Source: Alitta virens
Taxonomy: Eukaryota; Annelida; Polychaeta; Phyllodocida; Nereididae
Length of the DNA: 64,000 bases
Reading direction: 5' to 3'
NCBI GenBank assembly: GCA_932294295.1
Contig: OW028583.1
Coordinates: 1,143,501 to 1,207,500 of the forward strand
The notes beneath the pieces were generated by a model that was given only the letters and a program-made list of their open reading frames with translations, made no database searches and had not been told where the DNA came from. Position numbers and translations under genes: made by a program. Every line of letters starts with the position of its first letter. Positions within the stretch are counted from its first letter, which is position 1. Shown one piece after another: positions 24,101 to 30,100 of this stretch.

Positions 24101-26038
24101 TTTGACTGATTCAAATTAAATCTTCATTTAATTTAGATACTCGTCATGACAAAAATAAAACGTATCCGTACCTTTAGGAGAAGTTTTTTCATCCGATGTA
24201 TTCCCCATTAATTGAGGTGACTTCATAGGGCTTATCGATTTAGGCGTACTTTCTACTTCCTTTGTCGGACTTGAACTTAGTTCAATCGTCTTTCCTTTTG
24301 TTTCAACTGACTTATTTTCAGTATTTTCCGGGGCAACAGTGGTTGGCTCCTTTTCAGAGTTTGTTACTTTCTCATCATCAACGCTTTCCCCACTTTCACT
24401 TTTGCTGTCCCCACTTTCACTTTTACTATCTCCACTTTCGCTTTTACTGTCACTGGAGCTCTCACCACTTTCACTTTTGCTGTCGCCACTTTCACTTTTG
24501 TTTTCATCATCTTTGGCCGCATTTTCTAATTCCTGATTCGGAGTCGAGCGGTTACTTGAGGAGGAAGATGAAGAGGAGGAGGATGATCCAGATGAAGATG
24601 AGTCATGGTCAACCGCCTCTGATGTGACCTCCGACATTTCTTTATTTTTACTTTCGCTTTCTCTACTTTCGCTTTCTTTACTCTCACTTTTACTGTTCTT
24701 CCTCGCTGGTGTTTTCTTTTTTGGCGATGCTTTCTTTGATGCTTTCTTTGGTGTCTTATCGCTTTCTTTTGTACTTTCACTTTCAGTTTTGTCCTTACTT
24801 TCACTTTCCTTTTCAATTGTGTCCTCACTTTCACTTTTGGCCTTTCGACGGGTGTACGCAATCAAGAATTTATCCTTCGAGTCGTCTGAATCAGAACTGC
24901 CACTGCTTCCACCGAACGTAGGAGAATTACCTGAAATTTAATTATTTACATTACATTATCATATCATTTTAAGCATTGGCTATGAAAAACTGAATGTTTA
25001 TAAAGGTACAAAACATACAAATACAGCTGGACATCCGTAAAATACATAAACAACGGATCACATAACCATTTTCTATGCACACGTTATGTCATGCAAAGCA
25101 GGATTATTGGCAATGACTGTCAAGAGCCAAAAATCTACAAAAAAATTTAAAAAAATTGAAGATTTCGCAGTATTTTTTCTGCAGATCACAAGACTCCGAA
25201 AGAATATTATAATTAACAATCTGCACTGAATCTATACATGGAATATTATAAATTTGTTCGATTAATTCATAACTATATCCGCAAATCTTGGAGTGCACAT
25301 AATGTCCTTGAAACGCACAGCTGACAAAGCATGGGTTCTATGGATGCCATGCTAAACATGGATGGGAAATTGCGAACTTCAAAGCGGGTACACACACCAG
25401 TGTTACACAACATCAGCAGCTGATCGGTATATTGTTAAAACTAGGTGCAATAAGTGGATACTTATAAATTCAATAAATTGCAATGACCGAACCATTGAGT
25501 GTATTGTAATATAAGTTATATAAAATTCTCGTTAAAAGGCGAAGCAGCAAAAAATTTTACATCAAAAAATGACTTAGTCAGTAATTTTACACATCGTATT
25601 TCACACCAGTACCACAACCAATCAAGAAATCAACATGCCAAAACTTACAAATCAAGGTTAGTGCAAAATAAGAGGGAGAAAGACCCGTTAATACATTTGA
25701 TAAAACACATGAATATATGATAAATCGAAGCCCAAGCAATGTTCAGTAGCTTAATTAAATTCATAAAAAGGCCACTATAGTTTAGTACAAAAAACAATGA
25801 TCACAAAGCTGTATATTATCTTTAAAATAGGTCAACAATTTCATTCAGTTACGACCCAATCTGCTGATTTTGTCTTTAGACTGTAAGAAGCACCGTGCAG
25901 TGTTTATTAAGGCATGCACTTATCCTCGAGCGAAATCTATTAGCACAAATAAAACTAATTTAGGCCGCATTCCCTTAACAATTAAGTCTTTTAAGGACAG
26001 CACAAATACTGACCTTTTGACCTGGTGGCCATTGCCAT
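1..26038 (-). CDS. ZMYND8: ZMYND8-like chromatin reader (PHD-bromodomain-PWWP-MYND), 25 exons, 3' partial
   Basis: Multi-exon gene on the minus strand. Coding exons in order of transcription: 26014-26038, 24172-24930, 23173-23457, 22464-22624, 21554-21706, 21054-21167, 20572-20664, 19930-20017, 19691-19746, 19491-19571, 18940-18999, 18799-18854, 18149-18382, 16773-17163, 16234-16359, 14536-14655, 12976-13219, 10882-11019, 9828-10107, 8296-8428, 8146-8214, 7286-7370, 6175-6299, 5624-5911, 1-156. All have GT-AG borders, the phases join without error, and the total is 1440 codons. The product has an acidic Ser/Glu/Lys-rich N-terminal part, a PHD finger (about 416-461), a bromodomain (about 465-580), a C4 linker (about 579-605), a PWWP (about 606-690), disordered acidic middle regions, a coiled coil (about 1215-1292) and a MYND finger (about 1293-1320). 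This order is diagnostic for ZMYND8/PRKCBP1, a nuclear reader of acetylated and methylated histone H3 tails that recruits corepressor complexes. The C-terminus lies beyond the left edge. Confidence 0.93.
646..772 (+). repeat. SINE-like dispersed repeat, body segment
   Basis: Contains gtccaagcagccttatcatc and catctgcctctgacagctgg, followed by a cataagctgactaagctt end. The same text recurs near 19345-19440, 35325-35398, 52196-52285, 59815-59935 and 60108-60180. An upstream part (about 530-640) repeats the ccatgaggcaaatgt motif and may be a second copy. Confidence 0.7.
1119..1537. mobile_element. Foldback (long inverted repeat) element, copy 1
   Basis: The left arm (agttgtggcttcaatagact ... aataacgatggccaggggtg ... 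gaaacattctga) is repeated in reverse complement at the right (cagaatgttttggacctggc ... cgttattaacgctggcaagt ... ctattgacgg). The arms are roughly 90 bases. The interior carries two or three units of the 20-base repeat tctcactcatttggttgctg and a unique segment shared with 13720-14050. Confidence 0.75.
1560..1795 (+). repeat. 31-bp minisatellite, about 7.6 copies
   Basis: Tandem unit starting gtctatataccgtatattcc and ending tatccttattc, nearly perfect, with single-base variants (cgtatgttcc, ttggtctatata, atatcgtata). It begins about 20 bases after the foldback element. Confidence 0.92.
3235..3436. mobile_element. Inverted-repeat element with poly-G/poly-C interior, copy A
   Basis: Ends agggctgttccatttaaaa and (tcgatggtacagccct) are imperfect inverted repeats. 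Inside are long G runs on the left and C runs on the right, so one strand could fold into a G:C hairpin. A MITE-like non-autonomous element. Confidence 0.75.
3716..3812. repeat. Small palindromic dispersed repeat, copy 1
   Basis: Contains aaaaaccatgcactttccat, then the arm catggaaaacacacctggca. Related copies lie at 7732-7830 and (reverse orientation) 54023-54126. The unit folds on itself through the catgcgttttcc / ggaaaacgcatg arms. Confidence 0.65.
4345..4542. mobile_element. Foldback element, diverged copy
   Basis: Starts acccgtcagtaaaattgcgg and ends in the inverse (cacaactttactgacgggtg). The inner arms aaaacattctacctga and tcagaaaagaatgtttcgga face each other. Same architecture as 1119-1537, without the minisatellite. 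Confidence 0.6.
5433..5600 (-). repeat. TGACGTCA-rich dispersed repeat, copy 1
   Basis: Contains cagagggcgctgccactgaa, two tagatgac(g/a)tcatcat modules and gtgacctctggtggtac. Related copies: 13405-13560 (opposite orientation), about 35570-35650, 51600-51770 and 51980-52140. Confidence 0.7.
5624..5911 (-). CDS. ZMYND8: ZMYND8 exon 24, MYND zinc finger
   Basis: Residues 1293-1388. [20 protein letters not shown] then [15 protein letters not shown] gives the full set of MYND zinc ligands. In the family this finger binds PPPLI-type motifs in corepressors. A Ser/Gln/Ala-rich tail follows ([13 protein letters not shown]). Phase 0 donor GTAAGT. Confidence 0.95.
6175..6299 (-). CDS. ZMYND8: ZMYND8 exon 23, coiled coil
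   Basis: Residues 1251-1292. [20 protein letters not shown] then VRQQC...KKRQW, the end of the coiled coil. The final Trp abuts the first Cys of the MYND finger in the next exon. Confidence 0.92.
6520..7105. repeat. CTTTACT/CATTTACTCCA low-complexity satellite with higher-order period
   Basis: About 590 bases made of variants of ctttactttcatttactcca. A larger block (from about 6600 to 6770, including ttacattactccccacatta) is repeated again from about 6770 to 6950, which gives a higher-order unit of about 175-180 bases. Lies in the intron between ZMYND8 exons 22 and 23. Confidence 0.88.
7286..7370 (-). CDS. ZMYND8: ZMYND8 exon 22, coiled coil
   Basis: Residues 1223-1250. [20 protein letters not shown] followed by CQELRHNAE. 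Matches the coiled coil preceding the MYND finger in ZMYND8 and ZMYND11. Confidence 0.9.
7732..7830. repeat. Small palindromic dispersed repeat, copy 2
   Basis: aaaaaccatgcgttttccag, then aacgcatggaaaacgcacgt and ggcacatttgaccatg. The best-preserved copy of this palindrome family. Confidence 0.68.
7867..7942. repeat. (GATA/GACA)n microsatellite
   Basis: Tetranucleotide run of gata, gaca and gtag units in a ZMYND8 intron. A tract with gcaagttattgccgctatcg follows at 7950-8010; its relative lies at 51804-51860. Confidence 0.9.
8146..8214 (-). CDS. ZMYND8: ZMYND8 exon 21, coiled-coil lead
   Basis: Residues 1200-1222. [20 protein letters not shown] then ANN. Amphipathic helix. Phase 0 at both ends. 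Confidence 0.85.
8296..8428 (-). CDS. ZMYND8: ZMYND8 exon 20, Ala/Ser-rich linker
   Basis: Residues 1155-1199. [19 protein letters not shown], then [16 protein letters not shown]. The VDKYFQK end leads into the helical region before MYND. The phase-2 join to exon 19 makes a Ser codon. Confidence 0.82.
9544..9735. repeat. Imperfect inverted repeat of about 190 bases
   Basis: The left arm runs ttttcaaataaaacaaagca, gtgatctacgtcacatgagg, actttggcagttac. The right arm reads gtaactgccaaagtcctc-like sequence (aactgccaaagtcctcatgt) to ttgctttgttttgtttgaaa. The centre is the palindrome tcactatgtaaccattagag / gtggttacacagtga. A foldback MITE or two abutting inverted copies. Confidence 0.75.
9828..10107 (-). 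CDS. ZMYND8: ZMYND8 exon 19, contains (GQ)n repeat and basic motif
   Basis: Residues 1062-1154. It holds a glutamate/lysine stretch, the hydrophobic piece [16 protein letters not shown], five GQ dipeptides, and the basic motif [18 protein letters not shown], a probable nuclear signal. Confidence 0.85.
10480..10825. repeat. (TCATCTTATC)n low-complexity satellite
   Basis: About 345 bases of catcttatctt/tctcatc variants, ending in a clean (ctcat)n run. Open reading frames through it are artefacts. Confidence 0.9.
10882..11019 (-). CDS. ZMYND8: ZMYND8 exon 18, disordered
   Basis: Residues 1016-1061, rich in Asn/Ser/Lys/Glu ([19 protein letters not shown]). Phase-1 borders fit exons 17 and 19. 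No domain. Confidence 0.82.
11501..11753. mobile_element. Poly-G/poly-C inverted-repeat element, copy B
   Basis: aaggctgttccatttaaaaa at the left and tttttaaatggaaaagccct at the right are inverted repeats. The interior alternates C-rich and AT-rich blocks (ccctcccccc, aacatctggttttcgacaga). Confidence 0.8.
12208..12370. mobile_element. Foldback element, short diverged copy
   Basis: Arms ggtggatccaaatcattctg and cagaatg-like tagaatgttttgaatccccc. Shorter than the copies at 1119, 38808 and 52353 and missing the outer arms in recognisable form. Confidence 0.5.
12599..12735. repeat. 137-base compound palindrome
   Basis: The outer arms cggcccaagtattaaataca and its counterpart ending gatgcttgggccg match at 22 of 25 positions. 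The inner arms acggaataagc (12627-12637) and gcttattccgt (12660-12670) are perfect. It lies inside a 500-base region where a (tttccatgctgc...ttatactaaactac) unit recurs at about 12515, 12808 and 12899. Confidence 0.82.
12976..13219 (-). CDS. ZMYND8: ZMYND8 exon 17, acidic Asp/Ser-rich region
   Basis: Residues 935-1015. [20 protein letters not shown] followed by long Asp/Glu runs and HHDDDDDE. It corresponds to the acidic serine-rich stretch of the family. The plus-strand reading (His-rich) and a Met/Arg-rich minus frame are shadows. Confidence 0.88.
13405..13560 (+). repeat. TGACGTCA-rich dispersed repeat, copy 2
   Basis: accaccagaggtcactgaga, then aatgacgtcatctatattgt, gacgtcatccgtgtaac, and an actttttctccccatta end. 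Close to 51600-51770. Confidence 0.78.
13720..14055 (+). repeat. Foldback-interior segment with expanded 20-bp minisatellite
   Basis: Eight or nine tandem copies of tctcactcatttggttgctg (13749-13918), followed by ctctagacttgagtattttc ... taaactggttggaaaagacc ... caccatcctagaacttagga. The interior of the foldback at 1247-1455 has the same flanks but only two or three repeat units. Confidence 0.88.
14536..14655 (-). CDS. ZMYND8: ZMYND8 exon 16, conserved short motif
   Basis: Residues 895-934. [20 protein letters not shown] then LGVDSVKDL. It resembles the conserved helix before the acidic region of vertebrate ZMYND8 (LDKTIESCKAQLGI in the human protein). Phase 0 at both ends. Confidence 0.88.
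14946..15265 (+). repeat. Dispersed repeat of about 315 bases, copy 1
   Basis: Begins gtggattttcacggaaggtt, includes tatttccaccaggtggctaa and aaaaagttcccgcccttgac, and ends ctagctgaattcagg. The second copy is 58046-58365, alike over the whole length. Unknown family; it has no coding potential. Confidence 0.85.
15302..15592. mobile_element. AGTGCAGTATAGCGGACCC MITE, copy 1
   Basis: The terminal inverted repeats read agtgcagtatggcggaccca and (aatttgggtttccgctgtac)tgcact. The interior has a tgacgtcaaatgcttga motif and an atgggcataaatttgggt end. Possible target duplication aattaa. Confidence 0.85.
15697..16004. mobile_element. AGTGCAGTATAGCGGACCC MITE, copy 2
   Basis: agtgcagtatagcggaccca at the left, tgggtccgctatgctgcact-like at the right. 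The flanking attataa is present on both sides. It lies 104 bases from copy 1, in the same orientation. Confidence 0.88.
16234..16359 (-). CDS. ZMYND8: ZMYND8 exon 15, Lys/Glu-rich
   Basis: Residues 853-894. [20 protein letters not shown], then a run of alternating Lys and Glu/Asp. Low complexity. Phase 0 at both ends, so skipping it would keep the frame. Confidence 0.85.
16773..17163 (-). CDS. ZMYND8: ZMYND8 exon 14, disordered Ser-rich region
   Basis: Residues 722-852. It holds the motif [20 protein letters not shown] (likely phosphorylated acidic cluster) and a Ser/Thr-Leu-rich stretch [17 protein letters not shown]. No domain. Phase 2 in, phase 0 out. Confidence 0.87.
17742..18066. mobile_element. 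AGTGCAGTATAGCGGACCC MITE, copy 3
   Basis: tgcagtatagcggacccaaa at the left, tgggtccgctatactgcact at the right, near-perfect inverted repeats. The interior has ggcctatgacgtcaaaggct and cttgggggctgctgccccca. Sits about 80 bases from the donor of ZMYND8 exon 13. Confidence 0.9.
18149..18382 (-). CDS. ZMYND8: ZMYND8 exon 13, PWWP C-terminal part
   Basis: Residues 644-721. [16 protein letters not shown] finishes the barrel. The helical part [20 protein letters not shown] follows, then the conserved FxxxPPKTPY segment. Its acceptor lies directly beside a long AATC tandem repeat. Confidence 0.92.
18386..18800. repeat. (AATC/AGTC/ATTC)n tetranucleotide satellite
   Basis: About 410 bases of caatcaatcaatcagtcagt with a higher-order unit that includes gttagttagtcaggcaaacc and catcaatcaatc, repeated four times. 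Fills the intron between ZMYND8 exons 12 and 13. Confidence 0.93.
18799..18854 (-). CDS. ZMYND8: ZMYND8 exon 12, PWWP beta-barrel
   Basis: Residues 626-643. [19 protein letters not shown]; the final Arg codon is split across the intron. RFFGxHDRAWV is conserved in the family. Confidence 0.92.
18940..18999 (-). CDS. ZMYND8: ZMYND8 exon 11, PWWP start
   Basis: Residues 606-625. [20 protein letters not shown] contains the PWWP-family signature ([13 protein letters not shown]). In this family the tetrapeptide is degenerate (PFWP). Confidence 0.94.
19345..19440 (+). repeat. SINE-like dispersed repeat, body segment
   Basis: gactccaagcagccttatca, then catctgcctctggccggctg and agctgactaagcttcagg. 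Same family as 646-772. Confidence 0.7.
19491..19571 (-). CDS. ZMYND8: ZMYND8 exon 10, zinc-binding linker between bromodomain and PWWP
   Basis: Residues 579-605. [20 protein letters not shown] then IWFCDPC. The two CxxC pairs form the small zinc site that packs bromodomain and PWWP together in ZMYND8 and ZMYND11. Confidence 0.93.
19691..19746 (-). CDS. ZMYND8: ZMYND8 exon 9, end of bromodomain
   Basis: Residues 560-578. [18 protein letters not shown], the last helix of the bromodomain. The acceptor TTCTATTCCTAG joins to the C left over from exon 8 and makes the codon CTG. Confidence 0.9.
19840..19889. repeat. Intronic 50-base copy of the ZMYND8 exon 2 coding repeat
   Basis: Identical at 48 of 50 positions to 24771-24820 in exon 2 (gtactttcactttcagttgt at its start). 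Lies in the intron between exons 8 and 9, same orientation. A few bases to the left are similar too (ttgtccttactttcac). Confidence 0.85.
19930..20017 (-). CDS. ZMYND8: ZMYND8 exon 8, bromodomain (helices A-B)
   Basis: Residues 531-559. [20 protein letters not shown] then LHNCIVFNG. The Asn of the FNG/YNG motif is the conserved acetyl-lysine-binding asparagine. The intron between this exon and exon 7 carries a LINE fragment on the opposite strand. Confidence 0.93.
20106..20520 (+). mobile_element. 5'-truncated non-LTR retrotransposon (LINE) 3' end
   Basis: The plus-strand frame at 20135-20395 reads [20 protein letters not shown] and ends [17 protein letters not shown]. This matches the C-terminal region after the reverse transcriptase of CR1/Jockey-type LINEs (RRxxxDLI ... 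RGHxxxxF ... FFxNRxVxxWNSL). A 3' UTR with a final caataaatctcaaaaa follows. Only the C-terminal part survives. It lies antisense in a ZMYND8 intron. Confidence 0.78.
20572..20664 (-). CDS. ZMYND8: ZMYND8 exon 7, bromodomain (ZA loop)
   Basis: Residues 500-530. EPFLRPVD, then [18 protein letters not shown], the ZA loop with the PMDLGTLEK signature of the acetyl-lysine pocket. The intron upstream of it, on the transcript side between exons 6 and 7, is short. Confidence 0.93.
21054..21167 (-). CDS. ZMYND8: ZMYND8 exon 6, PHD-bromodomain junction
   Basis: Residues 462-499. The segment [20 protein letters not shown] is the helix that opens the ZMYND8 bromodomain and matches the family closely (ETQSKAMxMLxIxQL). 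Confidence 0.92.
21554..21706 (-). CDS. ZMYND8: ZMYND8 exon 5, PHD finger
   Basis: Residues 411-461. One complete Cys4-His-Cys3 zinc-binding set is visible: FCCVC, then CQLC, YHVKC and WVCPEC. This is the first module of the PHD-bromo-PWWP cassette, which reads histone H3 tails as one unit in the family. Confidence 0.93.
21933..21952. repeat. poly-C tract
   Basis: A run of about 16 C in a ZMYND8 intron without the inverted ends of the poly-G/poly-C element family; possibly a remnant of it. Confidence 0.7.
22258..22350 (+). repeat. Short dispersed repeat, copy 1
   Basis: cagatggcagcacctgtcag, tcactgtacgccatctagtg, then cagtaatacaacctcatgcg. The reverse complement occurs at 60950-61055 with high identity. 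Confidence 0.8.
22464..22624 (-). CDS. ZMYND8: ZMYND8 exon 4, linker before PHD
   Basis: Residues 357-410. Begins [13 protein letters not shown] and continues [14 protein letters not shown] to [12 protein letters not shown]. Disordered. The RRRxxT and KRRLSV pieces look like basic nuclear-targeting or phosphorylation sites. Donor GTGGGA, phase 0 into the PHD exon. Confidence 0.82.
23173..23457 (-). CDS. ZMYND8: ZMYND8 exon 3, disordered basic/proline region
   Basis: Residues 262-356, Ser/Pro/Thr/Lys-rich. It contains the short motif [10 protein letters not shown] near its start and a lysine-rich MAKKKTPAK stretch near its end. Phase 1 at both ends, matching its neighbours. No domain is recognised. 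Confidence 0.85.
24172..24930 (-). CDS. ZMYND8: ZMYND8 exon 2, Ser/Glu/Lys-rich repeat region
   Basis: Residues 9-261. Low-complexity and strongly charged. It has a basic stretch rich in [16 protein letters not shown] motifs (a likely nuclear localisation signal), a poly-Ser tract, and an imperfect tandem of the 7-residue unit SKSESGD. No folded domain is visible. The repeat is read in the plus direction as runs of CTTTCACTTT. A near-identical 50-base copy occurs in a later intron at 19840-19889. Confidence 0.85.
26014..26038 (-). CDS. ZMYND8: ZMYND8 coding exon 1 (initiator)
   Basis: Eight codons starting MAMATRSK, ending in phase 1 at donor GTCAGT. An in-frame TAA lies eight codons upstream of the ATG, so this is the probable start. 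A second in-frame ATG follows two codons later. A possible acceptor (TTTTTTAG) about 30 bases upstream suggests a spliced, non-coding 5' leader exon further right. Confidence 0.75.
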
Positions 26039-26779
26039 GATAACCTTCACCTTGGCCAGTAATTAATCTAAAAAATACAATTCCTCATGAATGCGATCCT
26101 TGATCCAGTATTGATCATTTAGTACAATGCCCGCCAGTGACACGTACCACGTTTGATGACTAGTAATGTCAGCGTAGACATTCAGTAACCTAAATTACAC
26201 AAGTTCACACACACATATTTATGGCCTGGATAATAAAAACTACCATATCTTGACAGCAATATTAGAAATATAATGATTTCGCAGCGCTGGGTGCCCTAGC
26301 CAGCTGTCCTTCGTTATATCAGTGATTAGCTTGCCAGGAGCATTAAACTTTTTGTCCCATCGATGTCAATTTATAGATAATCATAATTCTCTTAAGCTTC
26401 CTCATCTTACCACAGAATATCCATCGCTGCAGTAGTCGATTATTGTTCGATCGGCTTGGTCATATACTATGCACTAATTGCACATGTATATATATATATA
26501 TTACCTTATTTACTGCAAAAAATTTTTGGACTTGGATTCTCAACACATTCTGTTTTACACACCTGATTGACCACAGCTGAGAGAACCAATGCTCCCTTTT
26601 CTTAAGGAATAAACAGCCAATCAATGACCAATGACCAATCAACAGATTAAGTTCATGGCAGCATATTTAAGAGAGGGGAACAAAGGTCAAAAACACTGCA
26701 TATCCTCTCCTTGACTGTTTTTTGGGACTTATTTCACGACACTCTGAGAGGACACACGTTTACAATTTATACACAAGAC

Positions 26780-27100
26780 GAATGCTAACATTCCATACAA
26801 ACAGTTTCCGTGCATTTCTCACCTAAAATGGAAGGATTATTACGCAATTTCGGCAGTTCTCTAGACGTTTATCATGGAGGGCCGGCGTTCTGAGTAGACA
26901 TGGCTGATGTAGGTCAGTGGGCGGGGCTTGGCCAATCTGTCAATCAAACGCACCGTCGTCATGGCAACGGTCTTCTCATTGGTCCAACTGTATACGACGT
27001 TCCCTAGCCACCTGGCGGCCGTCTCCAAAGTTACTTCTCAGGAAAAGGTCCAGACCTTTCATAGACCTGTAGACCTTGACTAGCCGAGTGAGCAGGAATT
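26780..27100 (-). promoter_or_regulatory. ZMYND8: Probable ZMYND8 promoter region
   Basis: A GC-richer patch about 0.8-1 kb upstream of the start codon. It has a GC box (tgggcggggctt, 26918-26929) directly followed by a CCAAT motif (ggccaatctg), a second inverted CCAAT (cattggtcc, about 26977), and an RFX-like site gtcgtcatggcaac (26955-26968). No TATA box is obvious. The transcription start and any leader exon are inferred, not seen. Confidence 0.45.
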
Positions 27101-30100
27101 GGTACTGATTAATCAAAGTTAATTTTTTGAAGATTTTTAATATTAATTCAATTTTAAATTATTCCAAATAGGTAGCTAGGTCAGAAAATTCTGTTGAAAC
27201 TAGCGCATAGCTCCTAAGTTTTAGAAACTGGTTTGCTGGTTATCCGAGTGAGGCTGCGGTCCGGGAATCCACAGACCCCTGGAAGCTCTCGCATCTCAGG
27301 TGCTCTGTGATGCATTCTTAATTAATAAGTTATGACTTAAAATGGATATTGTTTACTTTAATTTGCTGAATTTGATACCCACAGTTGCACTGTACCAGAT
27401 AAATTTACTTCATTTAACCACCAATTATAACCTTGCAAAACTGGGCATAGTGCCAAATGAGGGTTTTTGGGTAATGTGTGCTGGTCAGAGGGTTTTGACA
27501 TTAAATGCTGGTCAGTCCCGCCAAATGAGGGTCACTTGGGAGCTATGCCAGCGCAGGACTAATTCCTCGCCATACTCCCATGCAGTTAGAATATATAATA
27601 TACATACCGGTATATATATATATATATATATATATATCAATTTAAATGGAGCCGCCCTTAGTCCAGATGCAAACATTTACCCCTTTGTGAATCCAACTTA
27701 GCCCTGGATGACCACTGGAGAACTTAGGGTTGCTAACATCCAACTTATCTTAAATAGATGTTTTATTCTAGCGCCTGCCCATGTATCCTCTGGCTCAAAC
27801 CCCGCTAATTCGAAGTTCATCATTAATCAAAACGTCAAGATTATTAGAAAATAAGAAATAAGGGAGCTAGCTAGTAATGGATCTATTGATTTGCCATCGA
27901 AAACAGATTTACCAAAATATACCTCTAGGGTCTCAATCTGTGTGTGTGTGTGTGATTAGGGCTTTACGTCTTGTATTTCTGCACCAGTTGGGCTAATTAG
28001 GACAGGCAGAGACCGTGGCAATGAGACGAAGGATGAAACAGCCATCCAACTTAGGCTCGACCGGGAATCGAACCCGGGACCCAGCGGTAGGTAGCCCGGA
28101 GCGCTACCTCTGAGCTAGGCCCCCGCCCCCCTAGGGTCTCAATCTAAGACGAATTATGATTGTATCCTATGCAATCATGTAGCCGCAAATGCCCACATTC
28201 CCTGCAAGAGAAGTCGGCCACATTATGTGAATAAAGTAAGAGCAACACAAATAAATTTACATTTTTAATATTTTTTCACTGGGTGTACAATGAAATCTCA
28301 TAGTATGCTGTGAACAGTAACGGATAAAAACACAAAAGAAGGTTTTGAAACTAAAATTTCTAGACGATCTCGCTTATTTTCTTGTAACAATGTTTTTAAG
28401 TGTTATACCGATGACAACAGAATATAAGGGTGATATAAGCAGAACGCATGAAAAGACAATTCAGGTGATATTTTCATGCCCAATATTTGAATTTTCATAA
28501 TGAAACGGCAACAATTACATCAAAAACATCGTTCATTCCAAATCGATTAAATAACATCTCGCACTCATTCACCCATCGTTACGTATACTGTTTACTTACT
28601 CATGCACCATTCACAAATATTGTATTTTTTTTTACGATTTTCATCCGATTATATATCATAAATATATTACAGAAACTATTTAGCAAAACAAACGAAAAAG
28701 CAAATAACTTGACGAAACTGATCCACAAATTTAACAATATTATAGCTCCGAAGCTATTTCGTTTGATAAATACAGAACGCAGCAATATAGGCGATATAAG
28801 ACAGTCAGGTATATCATAGATTCCTCTGCTATACCCATCAACAATGCATGGATGCTTTAATCGTTTACAGGACAGTGCAGTTTCAAAATTAAGCAGTACA
28901 GATGTTTGGCGTCTACAAAACAGAACCTCAAAAGCAACGCAATAATGCGCTTCCATTAATGCCGAATGATGGTGTTTTGTATCAATAGCTCAGCCGCAGT
29001 AATAGCGATTTATTCACAACTTAAAAGAGGGCTACAATATACATAGACATATATGTATTCGGTAGGATGGTGAAATGCATTTTGCGAAAGTAAAATGCCT
29101 AATTAATTAATTGATGTAATACTTGTCAGTAAATCCAGAACTCAATTCCTTGGACCCCCTTCATGTCTTAACGCAAACTATCATAGCTCAAACGTAGCCA
29201 TCAAGCGTGAACGATTATTCTGCAACTCTCCACACAATTAAAGTCGTTTTCTTTACATGGAATGGACATTTTACTCGAGTACGATATGACATGCATGCTA
29301 ATCAACAGATTCAATATTGAGACGAAACAATATATAACAGTTAATATCAAATAAATGTGCTTAACAATCAGAAGATATCAGATAATCATGTCTTAAATGA
29401 TAACAACTATTACACTATGAAACAAGATTGTGCCGATCGAAACGTCAAAAGCACAAATTTCAAGGCACGGTTTAATCAATACAATTTATACGAGTGAATT
29501 GAAACTAGAGAAATCACATCATACTAATCACCCGTATTCAGACATACGAGTCAAACTTAATCCAATTCACTTATTGAATAACTAATAAAACATTCATCCT
29601 CCAGAACAGCAGCTAAACGGAAAAAATATTACTACACGATACTCATAATACAAATGCCTTACATTTCATTTCTAAAGTCTGCGAGTTCCGTTAAAACAAA
29701 TGAGAACTTTACAAGCCGTACTCAAGATAGCTTAACTACTTCAAATACTATTGCACATTACTACGGTCTATTGCACCAGTTCTTAGTATTTATGTACCGC
29801 ATTACTTCGAATACAAGCCAGAATGTCCGTTATTTAAGATGGGGCATTTATACGCAGATCATTGAAATACCGAGTCAAATATCAATTCATCACCACATTA
29901 GATCTATTTTGGTGATTGTAATTTTTCGCCTAGCTTGAAATAAAACCCAACCAAAATTTTAGCCCTGGCTCGTAAACAAGCAAATACCAAACAATTCTGA
30001 GAAATAAGTCTAGTTTTCATCCTCAAACTAATGAGATCTAGAGCAAAATAAGCTACACTTTAACCAGGTGGGTATTTTACCGATCTATGTTCTCTTATTC

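Noticed and set aside
24262..24941. Several long plus-strand frames
   Set aside because: Antisense of the ZMYND8 exon 2 repeat; long frames are forced by the low-complexity coding sequence.
28000..28130. tRNA-like sequence with A and B boxes on the minus strand
   Set aside because: It continues into a SINE body and (CA)n tail and is bounded by a target-site duplication, with a second copy at 34365. The acceptor stem does not close as in a functional tRNA.
29654..29938. 94-codon frame in the ZMYND8-TRAM1 spacer
   Set aside because: No recognisable domain, AT-rich composition and no splice or promoter context.
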